A stretch of 64,000 nt of DNA from Emticicia sp. 21SJ11W-3 (GCF_024138715.1 NZ_CP092074.1:1550001-1614000), one strand, 5' to 3'. Shown: positions 43,613 through 54,454, numbered from the stretch's first letter. A program made the numbers and translations. Notes: generated by a model from the sequence alone, not told the origin.

Positions 43613-43652
43613 ATACCCATGCCTTTCAAATACTTTCTCAGGGCATGGGTAT
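43613..43652 (-). terminator. Hairpin between the ABC-F and rhodanese genes
   Basis: ATACCCATGCC (43613-43623) pairs with GGCATGGGTAT (43642-43652), 11 bp, after the ABC-F stop codon in the minus direction. The T-tail is poor (TTTCTA). Confidence 0.55.
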
Positions 43653-43676
43653 AATTTATTTTTCGCTTAAAATAAA

Positions 43677-45296
<1,620 letters not shown>

Positions 45297-45360
45297 TTAT
45301 TTCTAATAAAATTTATAATGTCAGATTCAATCAATGGATGTGAAATCAGTTTTACCGCAT

Positions 45361-46041
45361 TTAAAATATACCCTCATCTGCAAAGCTGAAATACCCGTTA
45401 TCTCCAAAAATGAGGTGGTCAAGTACAGGTACGTCCAGCAGCCGGCCAGCCTCTTTTACCCTTCGTGTCAGGTCTTTGTCTGCCTGGCTGGGTGTCAGAT
45501 TCCCTGATGGATGATTATGGACAAGAATAATGGCTGAGGCCAGGTATTCAATGGCACATTTGAAAATTATTTTGGGGTCGGCTACTGTGCCTGCCACACC
45601 TCCTACGCTTACCTGCACAGGCCTGATGATTTCATTGGCCCGATTAAGGAGCAAAACCCAGAACTGTTCATGCGATAAATCCAGCAGATACGGGCGTACA
45701 GCCTGGTAAGCATCATAAGAAGATGTTACTTTGGCTTTTTTCTGTACCTCACTTTCCTTGCGGCGTCTGCCTAATTCAAGCGCTGCTGCAATAGATATGG
45801 CTTTGGCATCACCAATACCTTTAAACTTCATGAGATCGTTGATACTGAGTTTAGCCAACTCGTTCAGGTTATTTCCTACGCTGTTGAGAATAACCTTTGA
45901 CAAATCAACGGCTGAAAGCTCTCTGGTGCCGGAGCCAATCAGAATGGCAATCAATTCTGCATCTGATAACGCGGCTCTGCCTTTCAGCATCAGTTTTTCT
46001 CTTGGTCGGTCTTCTTCAGCCCAGGAAAGTATGTTGTTCAT
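45361..46041 (-). CDS. radC: RadC family protein (JAB/MPN metalloprotease-like)
   Basis: 226 residues from the ATG at 46039-46041 (MNNILSWAEEDRPREKLMLKG). Helix-hairpin-helix-like segment KFKGIGDAKAISI in the first half. The JAMM signature is HNHPSGNLTPSQADKDLT, with an upstream Glu in the RANEIIRP/VGG segment. RadC proteins are widespread, and despite the name a DNA-repair role is not supported; they may act in natural transformation. The open frame upstream of 46041 would add an unlikely TTG-started stretch. Confidence 0.92.
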   Translation of the reverse strand: MNNILSWAEEDRPREKLMLKGRAALSDAELIAILIGSGTRELSAVDLSKVILNSVGNNLNELAKLSINDLMKFKGIGDAKAISIAAALELGRRRKESEVQKKAKVTSSYDAYQAVRPYLLDLSHEQFWVLLLNRANEIIRPVQVSVGGVAGTVADPKIIFKCAIEYLASAIILVHNHPSGNLTPSQADKDLTRRVKEAGRLLDVPVLDHLIFGDNGYFSFADEGIF

Positions 46042-46133
46042 CACAGCAGTGTATCGTTTAAAAAATTTAACAATACTAAACAAAAAATGCCCACGGAGTT
46101 GTTTCCATGAGCAAAATATTGTTTCTCAATCAA

Positions 46134-46388
46134 TTACGCTAACGAATTGATGTGTTTCGCTAAACCAGATTTTAAGTTTGCTGCTTTATTTTTGTGGATA
46201 ACGTTCTTACGAGCCAGTTTATCCAACATAGAAGCCGCTGATTTGAACAACTCTAATGCTGCTACTTTATCTGAAAGACCACGTAGTTTTCTTACGATCG
46301 TACGGGTTGTTTTGTGTTGGTAACGATTTCTCAAGCGTTTTGCCTCATTTGCTCTGATACGCTTTAATGCCGACTTATGATTTGCCAT
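46134..46388 (-). CDS. rpsT: 30S ribosomal protein S20 (bS20)
   Basis: 84 residues, [22 protein letters not shown], standard bS20 N terminus, and [22 protein letters not shown] at the C terminus. Monocistronic, with its own promoter about 60 bases upstream. Confidence 0.98.
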   Translation of the reverse strand: MANHKSALKRIRANEAKRLRNRYQHKTTRTIVRKLRGLSDKVAALELFKSAASMLDKLARKNVIHKNKAANLKSGLAKHINSLA

Positions 46389-46440
46389 TTTATTGTAATA
46401 ATTTGTCTGTTCTTATTTGGTAGAAATCCAATTGAGGGTG

Positions 46441-46470
46441 CAAAAATAGAAATTTTATTAATAATAACAA
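46441..46470 (-). promoter_or_regulatory. Promoter of rpsT
   Basis: On the minus strand TTG (46468-46470), 19 bases, TATTTTTG (46441-46448), a full consensus match; leader of about 45 nt. Confidence 0.75.
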
Positions 46471-46542
46471 AACAGAACTATAAAAATATGCCTAGTACTA
46501 CTGTATTTATTGCATTCGTTTATTTGCAAGCCTCTCATAAAT

Positions 46543-46572
46543 AAAAAAAGTACACCTCGTGGCGTACTTTTT
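46543..46572 (-). terminator. Terminator of the Dabb-domain gene
   Basis: Minus strand: AAAAAGTAC-G-CC, loop, GG-T-GTACTTTTT (46545-46553 with 46564-46572), followed by T-rich sequence. It is 30 bases after the stop. Confidence 0.8.
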
Positions 46573-46601
46573 CTGTTATCTCTTTGATACCAGAGCTAAA
46601 A

Positions 46602-47015
46602 TTATTTTATCTCTGAGTTAATAACCAAAACTTTTTCCCAGTTAGCTTCATTTGATTTCTCAAAAGCTTTGTATTGGGCACTTTCACGAAACTTCTCCAT
46701 TTCACCATCAGTTCTGAAAGTCAGATAGTGTAAAACATCATAATCTGCATTTTCACCTTTTTCAGAAAGGGTGTTTCCTGCAGAGTAACTAACTATTTCA
46801 GGTAGATCGCGTTTCAATTCCTGAAACTGTTGCATGTGTTGTTTGATAGCCTCCTGAGAGGTACCTTGTTTGAATTTGAAACATACAATGCGTTGCTTTT
46901 GGGCTTTTGGCGGCGTGTATGCCGAGCCATAAGCTACCATTAAAAATGCAAATACGCCCAAGGCAATTGCAGGCATCAAATATCTTAAAAGCGATTTTTT
47001 CTGTATAGAACTCAT
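46602..47015 (-). CDS. Membrane-anchored Dabb (stress-responsive A/B barrel) domain protein
   Basis: 137 residues from the ATG at 47013-47015 (MSSIQKKSLLRYLMPAIAL). One N-terminal helix (PAIALGVFAFLMVAYGSAY) anchors or exports it. The rest reads IVCFKFKQGTSQEAIKQHMQQFQEL, DYDVLHYLTFRTDGEMEKFRES and KAFEKSNEANWEKVLVI, the Dabb dimeric ferredoxin-like fold. Catalytic role unknown. A minus-strand TATATTTG near the upstream 47045-47055 may be its -7 box. Confidence 0.78.
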   Translation of the reverse strand: MSSIQKKSLLRYLMPAIALGVFAFLMVAYGSAYTPPKAQKQRIVCFKFKQGTSQEAIKQHMQQFQELKRDLPEIVSYSAGNTLSEKGENADYDVLHYLTFRTDGEMEKFRESAQYKAFEKSNEANWEKVLVINSEIK

Positions 47016-47360
47016 ATGTCTTTTCCGAATAATATTTTGTAATACTTTGCAAATATAACGGAAATTATACAAAATAGTTGCACTTTTTTTAGAAAATATT
47101 TTATTGATTTTATATTTTTATATTATTGCCAAATAATATTTTGTTTTATGTGGTTTTAGTGAAATGCGTTAAATCTGAATAAAATATAGAATCCGGCATA
47201 ATGTGTTTTGATTTTTGTTGTTTTTTTCTTAAAAATTAAAAATCTCAAACTGGCAGGTTGCAAATTTGAGATTCTTTAAAGGAAAAATATATTTTCGGCC
47301 TTTTTTGAGTGAAAAGTCTCTTTTCAGGTATTTTTCAATTAATTTAAAATAATATTTGGG
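47016..47360. other. AT-rich intergenic region
   Basis: There is no gene here. Two hairpins are seen: AATCTCAAA/TTTGAGATT (47241-47249, 47265-47273), and TGAAAAG-AGA-CTTTTCA near 47311-47327 in minus sense, just after the secreted hydrolase, which may be its terminator. Confidence 0.5.
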
Positions 47361-48347
47361 TTAATTTAAAAACGCTTTCAGGGCATTTTTGAGCTTTTCA
47401 CCTTCACATCCGGTTGCTATATGCCCGCAGTCTCCGGTTAATTCCAAATATTCAGTATTCAGGGCTTTAGCAAACTCTATGGCAGCAGCCGGGTTTACCA
47501 TTTCGTCTCTGGTGGCCACTACTACCAAAACTCTGGCCTTTACATAATTGCGCATTTCAGACAGCGGTATCCCTGAGGTGCGATAAATATCCTGCGATAA
47601 CATCGCCTTTATCTGGCAAATCCAGTTTTCAGGGTTATTGTTTTTTATGTAATCGTCTCCCATTTTCTGTATTTTCTGATCTGCGTTTTCTGCTTTTTCA
47701 GTGCGCACGTAGTAGTCTGGGGTGGCCAGGTTCAGATTATGCACTGCCGCCACCAGGCGCATAGAATTTTTTCTGTCCTCGGGTTTCTTACCCGCCTGTT
47801 CAATAATGTTCCATTCGGTTTTCCAGAGCAACAGGTCATAATAAGATTGTCTGGGGGTACCCACAATGGGTATCACTTTATCCATAAAGTCCGGGTACGC
47901 CGTTAGCCATTCAAAAGCCTGCATACCACCCATCGATATACCCATAACAGCCGTTAAATGATTAATTCCCAGTTTTTGCGTTACCAGTGCATGCTGTGAG
48001 TTAACCATATCGCGGATTGTAATATCAGGAAAGTCTGCCGTGTTTGACGGCGAACTGGAAACACCGTTCCCTAACGCATCTACCAGAATCAGATAGAAAC
48101 GGGTGGTATCAATGGTAGTGCCTGCATGGTTTATCAGATTCTGGCTTTTTCCGCCAAACCAGGTTGGCCACAATATTGCATTACTTTTGCTTGTATTCAG
48201 GCGTCCAAAAGTACGGTAAGCCAACTTGCAGTTGGCTATGGTTTTACCTGTCTGCGTTTTAAATGCAGGTATTGTATAAACCTTCAGTGGGTCTTGTGCG
48301 CTGGCAGATACGGCAATGAAGTAAAAGAAAATCAGAAACCTTTTCAT
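47361..48347 (-). CDS. Secreted alpha/beta hydrolase of the MetX (homoserine O-acetyltransferase-like) group
   Basis: 328 residues with a signal peptide (FLIFFYFIAVSASA-QDP). The nucleophile elbow is GISMGGMQAFEW, the acid lies in VVVATRDEMVNPAAA, and the His in GHIATGCEG, the order and spacing of the MetX/Est30-like acyltransferase group. A cytosolic MetX would not have a signal peptide, so this exported relative is more likely an esterase or acyl hydrolase. Convergent features: its terminator region is a simple hairpin. Substrate unknown. Confidence 0.83.
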   Translation of the reverse strand: MKRFLIFFYFIAVSASAQDPLKVYTIPAFKTQTGKTIANCKLAYRTFGRLNTSKSNAILWPTWFGGKSQNLINHAGTTIDTTRFYLILVDALGNGVSSSPSNTADFPDITIRDMVNSQHALVTQKLGINHLTAVMGISMGGMQAFEWLTAYPDFMDKVIPIVGTPRQSYYDLLLWKTEWNIIEQAGKKPEDRKNSMRLVAAVHNLNLATPDYYVRTEKAENADQKIQKMGDDYIKNNNPENWICQIKAMLSQDIYRTSGIPLSEMRNYVKARVLVVVATRDEMVNPAAAIEFAKALNTEYLELTGDCGHIATGCEGEKLKNALKAFLN

Positions 48348-48394
48348 TTTAATGAAATACGTATAATATTAGGGCAATAATTAAACTGTTGCTA

Positions 48395-49459
48395 ATGAAG
48401 CAAATAAAACAAGCTTTTGCAAGACTAAATAGTTATTTAAAACAAGGCCTGGCGGTAGCCGGGCTGGTATTTGTTTTTCACGCCGGTCTGGCGTGTTCTG
48501 TGGTTATCGTTCCTGAATTACCGAAAGATGGCCTTTCCGGCCAATCCATCCTTTGGGGCTTTTTTGCGCATCAGCGCATTAACCGGCTGGCGGTGTTTAT
48601 GCTGCCGCCTGAAATGTTCGGCTTTTACAAACTCAATATTGATTTTTTAGCCGCAAATGCTGTCAATGCCGACCGCAGACGTTATGCTGTGCCCCGTGAG
48701 GCCCCCCGCCATTTTATAGATTTAGACAATTATGCCGATTCTGTAAGAAATCGACTGCCAGCGTATTCATGGAAAGAAGCTGTTGAAAGGGTGGGAGAAG
48801 ATACACTTTATCTTCATGGCATTGTTCCCTGGCACATTAATGCCATAAAGTACCAACTGACAGAGGCTTTCAGAAAAAAAGATGTTAAACGTATTTTAAG
48901 CCTTTCGGCAGATTTAGGGCATTATATTGCAGATGCGCACGTGCCTTTGCATACCACCCGTAATTACAATGGCCAACTGACTAATCAGGTTGGAATACAC
49001 GGCCTTTGGGAGAGCCGATTGCCCGTATTATTTGCCGAAAACTATGATTTGATGATGGGGCAGGCAACTTATGAAGAACACCCCGACAAAAGAGCCTGGC
49101 AGGCAATAATAACGGCGCACACAGCCCTGGACTCAGTGCTGATTTTAGAGAAAGGGTTGAGCAATGAGTTCTCTGAAGACAAAAAATATAGTTTTGAAGA
49201 GGTAAACAATGTTACTACCCGCGTTTACTCCAGAGCTTTTTCGGCCAGATATCACACAATGCTGAAAAATCAGGTAGAAAGGCAAATGCGTGCTTCTATA
49301 AAAATGATTGGTGATTTCTGGTTTACCTGCTGGGTTGATGCTGGCCAGCCCGATTTGGGTGCATTTAAAAAATATGAACCGAACCCAAAGGAAGAGGAAG
49401 AAGAAAAAACACTATGGCTTAAGCGATTATTTGAAGCCAGAAAGGAAAGCGATAATTAA
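48395..49459 (+). CDS. Zinc-dependent phospholipase C / S1-P1-like exported protein
   Basis: 354 residues with an N-terminal hydrophobic segment (GLAVAGLVFVFHAGLAC). The mature N terminus ILWGFFAHQRINRLAVFMLPP matches the zinc-binding start of the phospholipase C/S1-P1 nuclease fold, and SLSADLGHYIADAHVPLHTT adds the second His/Asp metal cluster. GIHGLWESRLPVLF is also typical. The ATG at 48395 was preferred to TTG at 48389. The C-terminal tail is rich in Glu/Lys (PKEEEEEKTLWLKRL). Substrate unproven; family includes lipases and nucleases. Confidence 0.8.
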   Translation: MKQIKQAFARLNSYLKQGLAVAGLVFVFHAGLACSVVIVPELPKDGLSGQSILWGFFAHQRINRLAVFMLPPEMFGFYKLNIDFLAANAVNADRRRYAVPREAPRHFIDLDNYADSVRNRLPAYSWKEAVERVGEDTLYLHGIVPWHINAIKYQLTEAFRKKDVKRILSLSADLGHYIADAHVPLHTTRNYNGQLTNQVGIHGLWESRLPVLFAENYDLMMGQATYEEHPDKRAWQAIITAHTALDSVLILEKGLSNEFSEDKKYSFEEVNNVTTRVYSRAFSARYHTMLKNQVERQMRASIKMIGDFWFTCWVDAGQPDLGAFKKYEPNPKEEEEEKTLWLKRLFEARKESDN

Positions 49460-49614
49460 CGTAATAAATATGTTTTGAAACTTTCCGAACTTAATGCAAC
49501 CTCGAAACCCACCCCCGCCCGTAAGTGGGGCGGCTACCCCAACATAAAGAAGCAGGTTATATGTTCCCTCCCCATGGTCGGGGAGGGTCAAGAAGGGTTC
49601 TTTTTTGACTTTCA
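49460..49614. repeat. GC-rich dyads between convergent genes
   Basis: CCCTCCCC-N6-GGGGAGGG (49566-49573, 49580-49587), preceded by a C-rich/G-rich stretch (AACCCACCCCCGCCCGTAAGTGGGG) near 49505. The high GC content is out of place here and the first dyad is of the kind dispersed as small repeats in Cytophagia genomes. It may also end the two convergent transcripts. Confidence 0.6.
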
Positions 49615-50799
49615 TTAAATCCTTATAAACAGCTTTCTGTTATACATCCATCTCAAAATCAGCCAATCAATCAGCAATATCAGAAAGCCGTGCACCAGTG
49701 TCTGGTAAGGTTCGCCAAATATGGCAGCGTAGTTTTGCCCCAGATGAATTTTCAACGATGAAGAGACATAAGAGTTAAAGCCATCAGCTATCACATAGGC
49801 AGCAATCGAGTTCATACCTATAACAGTAAGTATAAAAAACCAGTTACGTTTTTGGAGAATGTCTACTGTCCAATAAAAAAAAGATAGTAACAAAAAGCAC
49901 CAGCCCCCACTGAAAAGAACCCAGGTGGGTGTCCAGATTCTTTTTACATTCGGGCAAATACCCGACCAATTCAGAAACAACCCCAGCACAAGACCCGAAA
50001 CACCAAGAATGATGAAAATCTTTAATTTATCCTGCTGTTTTTTGTTAGATTTCAACAGATTTCCGGCAACTAAACCCAAAAGCATAGTACCTAAAGTGGG
50101 TATGAAACTGAGCGTTGCATAGCCACCCCGGTTATGCAGGAACGGCTCTGCTCTCGGAAAAAGATTCAGAAACCAGCGGTCAAATGCCCAGGCAAGATTG
50201 GTGTTTTTGTTCCAGTGCGCAGCAAAACCGGTCAGATTATGTTCCCAGTCTTTTAAGGCTCCGGCGTTCGCATAATCAAAATTGGCATCAGGCAACGGGT
50301 AAATTGCAAAAGCAGCCCAGTAGCCAACCAGTATAACAACTAATGCACCAATTTGCACACGTTTAGAAGCAAAGCCGAGCAGAAACAAAAAAGGATACCC
50401 CAAGCCTATTTGTGTAAGCGTATCTTCAAAGGTAAAGTTAGTCTGCTCTGCCCATTGAGAACGCAGAAATATGCCCAGTAAAATCAGAATCAATGAGCGC
50501 CATAATGCCCGGCCGAATAGTTTTACGAAACTACTCTCCTGGCTCATTCTGCTGGCTACCGAATAAGGAAGCACAACCCCAACCAGAAACGAAAACGAAG
50601 GCTGTATGAGGTCATGCAGTGAGCACCCCACCCAACTGACGTGGTCTTGCTGGCTGGCAACAAAACCCCAGAAAGAGCTGTTGGGCAAAGCCTCTGAAAC
50701 TTTATGAAAACGAAGTACTTCGGCCATCATGAGCAGCATAACAAAGCCGCGGTAAACATCAGCCGACGCCAGGCGAGGCGGAGTAGTAGTGGTGGTCAT
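49615..50799 (-). CDS. Acyltransferase-like membrane protein (DUF5009 / HGSNAT-related)
   Basis: 394 residues with about 10 membrane helices. RLASADVYRGFVMLLMM at the N terminus matches the R-x-x-S-x-D-x-x-R-G start of the heparan-alpha-glucosaminide N-acetyltransferase-like family, and the periplasmic stretch WAFDRWFLNLFPRAEPF and GMNSIAAYVIAD fit DUF5009 proteins. Such proteins are found in sugar-handling loci and may acetylate glycans across the membrane. The exact substrate is unknown. Coding starts with a Thr-rich segment (MTTTTTPPRL). Confidence 0.82.
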   Translation of the reverse strand: MTTTTTPPRLASADVYRGFVMLLMMAEVLRFHKVSEALPNSSFWGFVASQQDHVSWVGCSLHDLIQPSFSFLVGVVLPYSVASRMSQESSFVKLFGRALWRSLILILLGIFLRSQWAEQTNFTFEDTLTQIGLGYPFLFLLGFASKRVQIGALVVILVGYWAAFAIYPLPDANFDYANAGALKDWEHNLTGFAAHWNKNTNLAWAFDRWFLNLFPRAEPFLHNRGGYATLSFIPTLGTMLLGLVAGNLLKSNKKQQDKLKIFIILGVSGLVLGLFLNWSGICPNVKRIWTPTWVLFSGGWCFLLLSFFYWTVDILQKRNWFFILTVIGMNSIAAYVIADGFNSYVSSSLKIHLGQNYAAIFGEPYQTLVHGFLILLIDWLILRWMYNRKLFIRI

Positions 50800-50872
50800 A
50801 GAAAAGGGTTTGAATAGGAAGGTAAAAATATAAATTTCCGGAATAACTCAGCCTTTAATACTGATATTATTA

Positions 50873-51643
50873 TCACATGTACCCCTCAACTCCTAAACCA
50901 AATAATGCAAAGTCATATTTTACCGGGTCGTTTGGGTCAATCAGCTTTAGATTACCGGTTAATTCTATGGCGGTTTGCCAGTCTGCTTTGGGGCGGCTTA
51001 TTAATCCCAGCTTACGGGCAACGCGCTCTACGTGCACATCGCAGGGGCAAACCAGTTGTGCCGGCGAGATTTTGTTCCAAATGCCAAAATCAACACCTTT
51101 ATTGTCTTTTCTTACCATCCAGCGCAAAAACATATTGATTCTTTTGCATGAAGAGTTTTTGGCTGGTGTGGCAATGTGTTTTCTGGTTCGGGCAGGGTAA
51201 TCTTCCAGACTGAAGAATAACTTCCGGAAGTTTTCAAGCGCGGCTTTTGTATCAACAGATAAGGGTGTAATGCCACCTGTAAAGGCATCTTCTAATGATG
51301 TATGCTTTTTGTAGAAATCTTTGAAGAATTCAATAAAATACAGGGTGTCTGTGGTATTGAAAGTACGGTGTTTAAAAGAAAGAAATCGTTTCAGGTCTGT
51401 GTCCTGATGATTACGGATAAAATCATAAGGGGCGCCATCCATCAAATCTATCAACTCGTTGCATTTGTTGATAATGGTTATGCGTTGCCCCCAGGCAAGT
51501 GTGGCGGCCAGAAAACCCATGATTTCAATATCCTGCTTAACAGTAAATCTATGTGGAATGCTTATGGGGTCGTTCGGAATAAATCCGGGAGCATTAAATT
51601 GTTCGTACTTTTCGTTCAGCAAATCTATGATGTATCCGGTCAT
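50873..51643 (-). CDS. TIGR02757/DUF2400 family protein
   Basis: 256 residues. FLAATLAWGQRITIINKCNELIDLM, RKHIATPAKNSSCKRINMFLRWMVRKD, and KISPAQLVCPCDVHVERVARKLGL are the blocks of the TIGR02757 family, a helix-hairpin-helix-like group related to DNA glycosylases that lacks a known activity. Length is typical. It starts in a run with the small membrane protein gene upstream. No known partner. Confidence 0.85.
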   Translation of the reverse strand: MTGYIIDLLNEKYEQFNAPGFIPNDPISIPHRFTVKQDIEIMGFLAATLAWGQRITIINKCNELIDLMDGAPYDFIRNHQDTDLKRFLSFKHRTFNTTDTLYFIEFFKDFYKKHTSLEDAFTGGITPLSVDTKAALENFRKLFFSLEDYPARTRKHIATPAKNSSCKRINMFLRWMVRKDNKGVDFGIWNKISPAQLVCPCDVHVERVARKLGLISRPKADWQTAIELTGNLKLIDPNDPVKYDFALFGLGVEGYM

Positions 51644-51665
51644 ACTACTGCATTAAGTTATGCGC

Positions 51666-51863
51666 CTACTTTCTGATAAGGCGCAGAAGAAACACCAGAA
51701 CCCGCGAAATAGCCGAAAAAACAGCTACAATGCCTGTAAACAAAAGACCGAACAAGGTAATAACAGGATACATAATTGCAAAGAAGAACGTCCAGACTTT
51801 GTCTTTAGACGAAGCCTCTGCTGGCGATGAGGTATTATTTTCTGGCGGTTCGTGATGCTGCAT
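51666..51863 (-). CDS. Small hypothetical membrane protein
   Basis: 65 residues, not recognised. A polar N terminus (HHEPPENNTSSPAEASSKDK) is followed by one long hydrophobic region (WTFFFAIMYPVITLFGLLFTG, then IVAVFSAISRVLVFLLRL) and a basic end (RLIRK). It lies between the LysM gene, 26 bases upstream, and the TIGR02757 gene, 22 bases downstream, all on the same strand, so it looks like part of one operon. Confidence 0.55.
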   Translation of the reverse strand: MQHHEPPENNTSSPAEASSKDKVWTFFFAIMYPVITLFGLLFTGIVAVFSAISRVLVFLLRLIRK

Positions 51864-51889
51864 GAAATAACAATAAATTGGTGTACTCC

Positions 51890-52951
51890 TTATAAAGCAT
51901 AACTTAAAGAAGCACGGATTCGTTTGTCTCTGGGTTGTAATTTTTGAAATGCCATTGGCGAAATCTTCACGATTGCATCTCCGGGGCCGGTTAATTTACC
52001 AATAACTTTTACCCAAACGCTTTGCCCGTTGGCATCGTTTTCTATTTTAATAAGGGTACCCACCGGAGCCGTTCTATGCAAAGCCAGATACTTATTGGTG
52101 TGCGTACCTGCTTCTATCATCTCTGCTATGCCCTGCTCTGAATATTTTTTGCCCGTTGGTGCATTGGGTATTGCACCTGGTGTTACGCCGGCCAAAGGTT
52201 TGGTTACTACCTGCTGGTTGTTTCTCTCTTCATCTGCAGCGGGAGCAACAACAGTTTTGGGTTTTTCGGCCAATGCCGTGGGTGCATTAGTAGTAGTTTT
52301 TGGTTGTATAGGTTCTTTTTTCTCTTCTCTGGCCGCAGGCGTAATTTTCCCTACAATTAACACCTGGTCAAGCATTAGCCCGTCAGATGTCAGGTTATTC
52401 CATTCTTTTATCTGGGCTACTTTCACATTATATTTTTTGGCAATGCCATACAGACCCTCGCCAGCCATTACTTTGTGTGTTTTTGCGTTGGGGTCAATAG
52501 GCCTGGGGGCTAGTTCCGGTTTGGTTATTGCAACAGTAGTTTCTGTGTCTTTGGGCGTTGCCTCTGGCACATCTACAATTTCAATGCCGTTTTCATCTAT
52601 TCTGCTTTTGGGTCTGGCAGTGTCAGATGTGGTCTCTTGAATCTCAATTACTCTTGAATGGGTAGTAGCCGGTTTATTCCTGCTCTGTACCGGAATAGAA
52701 ATTATCTGTAATGCATTTACCTGGGCATTTTTTTTAAGTTCGGGGTTGGCTTCAAAAAAATCTTTTTCAGTAGACCCGTATCTGCGAAGCAACGAATAAA
52801 GCGTTTCGCCTTGTTCAACTCTATGCAGTACAAAAGTTTTTCCGTTCTTTTTCTCAATACCAAGAGAATCAACAGGGGATAGTCGTGAATTACCAAAAGT
52901 ATCAGTAAGATAAAGCACTAGGAAAGCAATAGTAAAAAAATATCTTAACAT
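51890..52951 (-). CDS. LysM-domain protein with RlpA-like C terminus
   Basis: 353 residues with a signal peptide (MLRYFFTIAFLVLYLTDTF). Two LysM repeats: KTFVLHRVEQGETLYSLLRRYG...IISIP (about residues 36-90) and KTHKVMAGEGLYGIAKKYNVK...VLIVG (about 155-200). A Pro/Thr/Ala-rich linker leads to a beta-barrel-like C terminus (GIAEMIEAGTHTNKYLALHRTAPVGTLIKIEN, then VKVIGKLTG) of the RlpA double-psi type. LysM would bind peptidoglycan; the RlpA-like part may be a lytic or structural domain, and its Asp is not obvious. The ATG at 52951 was used. Confidence 0.85.
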   Translation of the reverse strand: MLRYFFTIAFLVLYLTDTFGNSRLSPVDSLGIEKKNGKTFVLHRVEQGETLYSLLRRYGSTEKDFFEANPELKKNAQVNALQIISIPVQSRNKPATTHSRVIEIQETTSDTARPKSRIDENGIEIVDVPEATPKDTETTVAITKPELAPRPIDPNAKTHKVMAGEGLYGIAKKYNVKVAQIKEWNNLTSDGLMLDQVLIVGKITPAAREEKKEPIQPKTTTNAPTALAEKPKTVVAPAADEERNNQQVVTKPLAGVTPGAIPNAPTGKKYSEQGIAEMIEAGTHTNKYLALHRTAPVGTLIKIENDANGQSVWVKVIGKLTGPGDAIVKISPMAFQKLQPRDKRIRASLSYAL

Positions 52952-53058
52952 GGTAGTCAAGCGGATTGAATTTTATGCAAATTTAATGATTCTGCGAGAG
53001 ATTAACGCATATAATTTTTTTTTCGTGTAAATTCGCCCCGAATAAAATATTGAGACCT

Positions 53059-53793
53059 ATGAAAATTCTTGGGATAATACCGGCACGATATGCTTCCAGC
53101 CGCTTTCCGGGTAAACCACTCGTTGAAATAAACGGTAAAAGCATGATTCAAAGGGTGTATGAGCAGGCCTTAAAAGCTAAGAGTTTACAAAGAGTGGTGG
53201 TAGCAACTGATGATTCAAGAATACTGAATCATGTTCTGGAGTTTGGTGGAGACGCGATAATGACATCAAGTGACCACCCTACAGGAACCGACAGATGCTT
53301 TGAGGCACTGGAAAAAGCCGGAGGTGTTACCAAGTACGACTACGCCATTAATATCCAGGGCGATGAGCCTTTTATTGACCCTGAAACCATTGACCAGCTT
53401 TCAGGTCTGCTGGATTTTAAAACTGAAATTGCCACGGCCGTTAAGAAGATAAAAGACTATGAAACACTTCGAGACCCCAATGTGGTAAAAGCTGTGCTTA
53501 CTATCAGAAAACAGTGCCTGTATTTCAGCCGCCAGGTTGTGCCTTATGTAAGAGGCTTTGAGCCGGATGAGTGGCTTGACCACGCCGATTTTTATAAGCA
53601 CATTGGCATATATGCTTACCGAAGCGATGTGTTAGAGCAGATTTCGCACATTCCGCTTTCGCCGCTTGAAAACACCGAGAAACTAGAGCAGCTCAGGTGG
53701 TTGGGCTTTGGCTATAAAATATATGCCATTGTAACAAATTATGAAAGTATAGGAATTGATACCATTGAAGACCTGGAACGAATAAAGCAATAA
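53059..53793 (+). CDS. kdsB: 3-deoxy-manno-octulosonate cytidylyltransferase (CMP-KDO synthetase)
   Basis: 244 residues from the ATG at 53059. ILGIIPARYASSRFPGKPL is the CTP-binding loop, VVATDDSRI and QGDEPFIDP are later motifs, and YVRGFEPDEW and YKHIGIYAYRSDVL complete the KdsB pattern. It activates KDO for lipid A core synthesis. The ATG fits better than the TTG at 53050. A strong convergent terminator follows. Confidence 0.96.
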   Translation: MKILGIIPARYASSRFPGKPLVEINGKSMIQRVYEQALKAKSLQRVVVATDDSRILNHVLEFGGDAIMTSSDHPTGTDRCFEALEKAGGVTKYDYAINIQGDEPFIDPETIDQLSGLLDFKTEIATAVKKIKDYETLRDPNVVKAVLTIRKQCLYFSRQVVPYVRGFEPDEWLDHADFYKHIGIYAYRSDVLEQISHIPLSPLENTEKLEQLRWLGFGYKIYAIVTNYESIGIDTIEDLERIKQ

Positions 53794-53801
53794 AAAAAAT
53801 C

Positions 53802-53836
53802 GAATGCGGCAATTAGTAATGCCGCATTCATTTTTT
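53802..53836. terminator. Bidirectional terminator between kdsB and the TMEM220-like gene
   Basis: Perfect 10-bp stem GAATGCGGCA/TGCCGCATTC (53802-53811, 53820-53829), with an A-run before and TTTTTTT after on the plus strand. It serves both convergent genes. Confidence 0.88.
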
Positions 53837-53844
53837 AGTAAGGA

Positions 53845-54195
53845 TTACATCTGCGCTTCAGGTTTCAACAAAGCACAAACCCACATGGCCAAAGTACATA
53901 TACCCAGGCCTAGCGACTCCCTCGCCAATTCAATATTAATTGTCTTCATACCCATCTCATTAAGCACCACACCTTCCCATGCTGGTGGAAACTGGTTAAT
54001 TGCCCACATCAGATATAACAAGCCTATGGTAAAAAACATAATAGGTTCGCCTTTGCCTTTCATTTTATGGTAACATAAAAATACCGGAATCAGGTAGGTG
54101 GGTACCCATACATACGGGTCTGGGTCGTTATATTGTACAATGGCCGCATAAATAAACATAGCCATGAAAATCCAGAGGAGTATTTTTTTTGCCAT
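53845..54195 (-). CDS. TMEM220-like small membrane protein
   Basis: 116 residues with four hydrophobic helices. AAIVQYNDPDPYVWVPTYLIPVFLCYH is the signature of the transmembrane-220 family (QYNDPD...W). Function is unknown. The ATG at 54193-54195 (MAKKILLW) is taken; an ATG nine bases upstream (54202-54204) is equally possible. Confidence 0.75.
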   Translation of the reverse strand: MAKKILLWIFMAMFIYAAIVQYNDPDPYVWVPTYLIPVFLCYHKMKGKGEPIMFFTIGLLYLMWAINQFPPAWEGVVLNEMGMKTINIELARESLGLGICTLAMWVCALLKPEAQM

Positions 54196-54454
54196 CGTTA
54201 GCATCAGTTTTTGGTTAGGAATGGTATGTCAAAACAACCTAAAAAAATACATTTTGTCAAGTTAAAAGCTAATTATGTACTTTCTGCTGAAAAAAAACCT
54301 ATAAATTTTACAAGATTTAAATAACATTAAAATTGGCCTGGTTACATTTTTTTAATGCTTCATTATCAGTAGTTTTAGTTTATATTTGTTTGTTGTTAAT
54401 GGCTGTGCAAAAGATAATGCAACCTGCCTGAAAACCGCTTTTTTTGAAAACCAC

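Noticed and set aside
47361-48347. Methionine biosynthesis gene metX
   Set aside because: The protein has a clear signal peptide and no methionine genes are nearby, so a cytosolic acetyltransferase role is unlikely.
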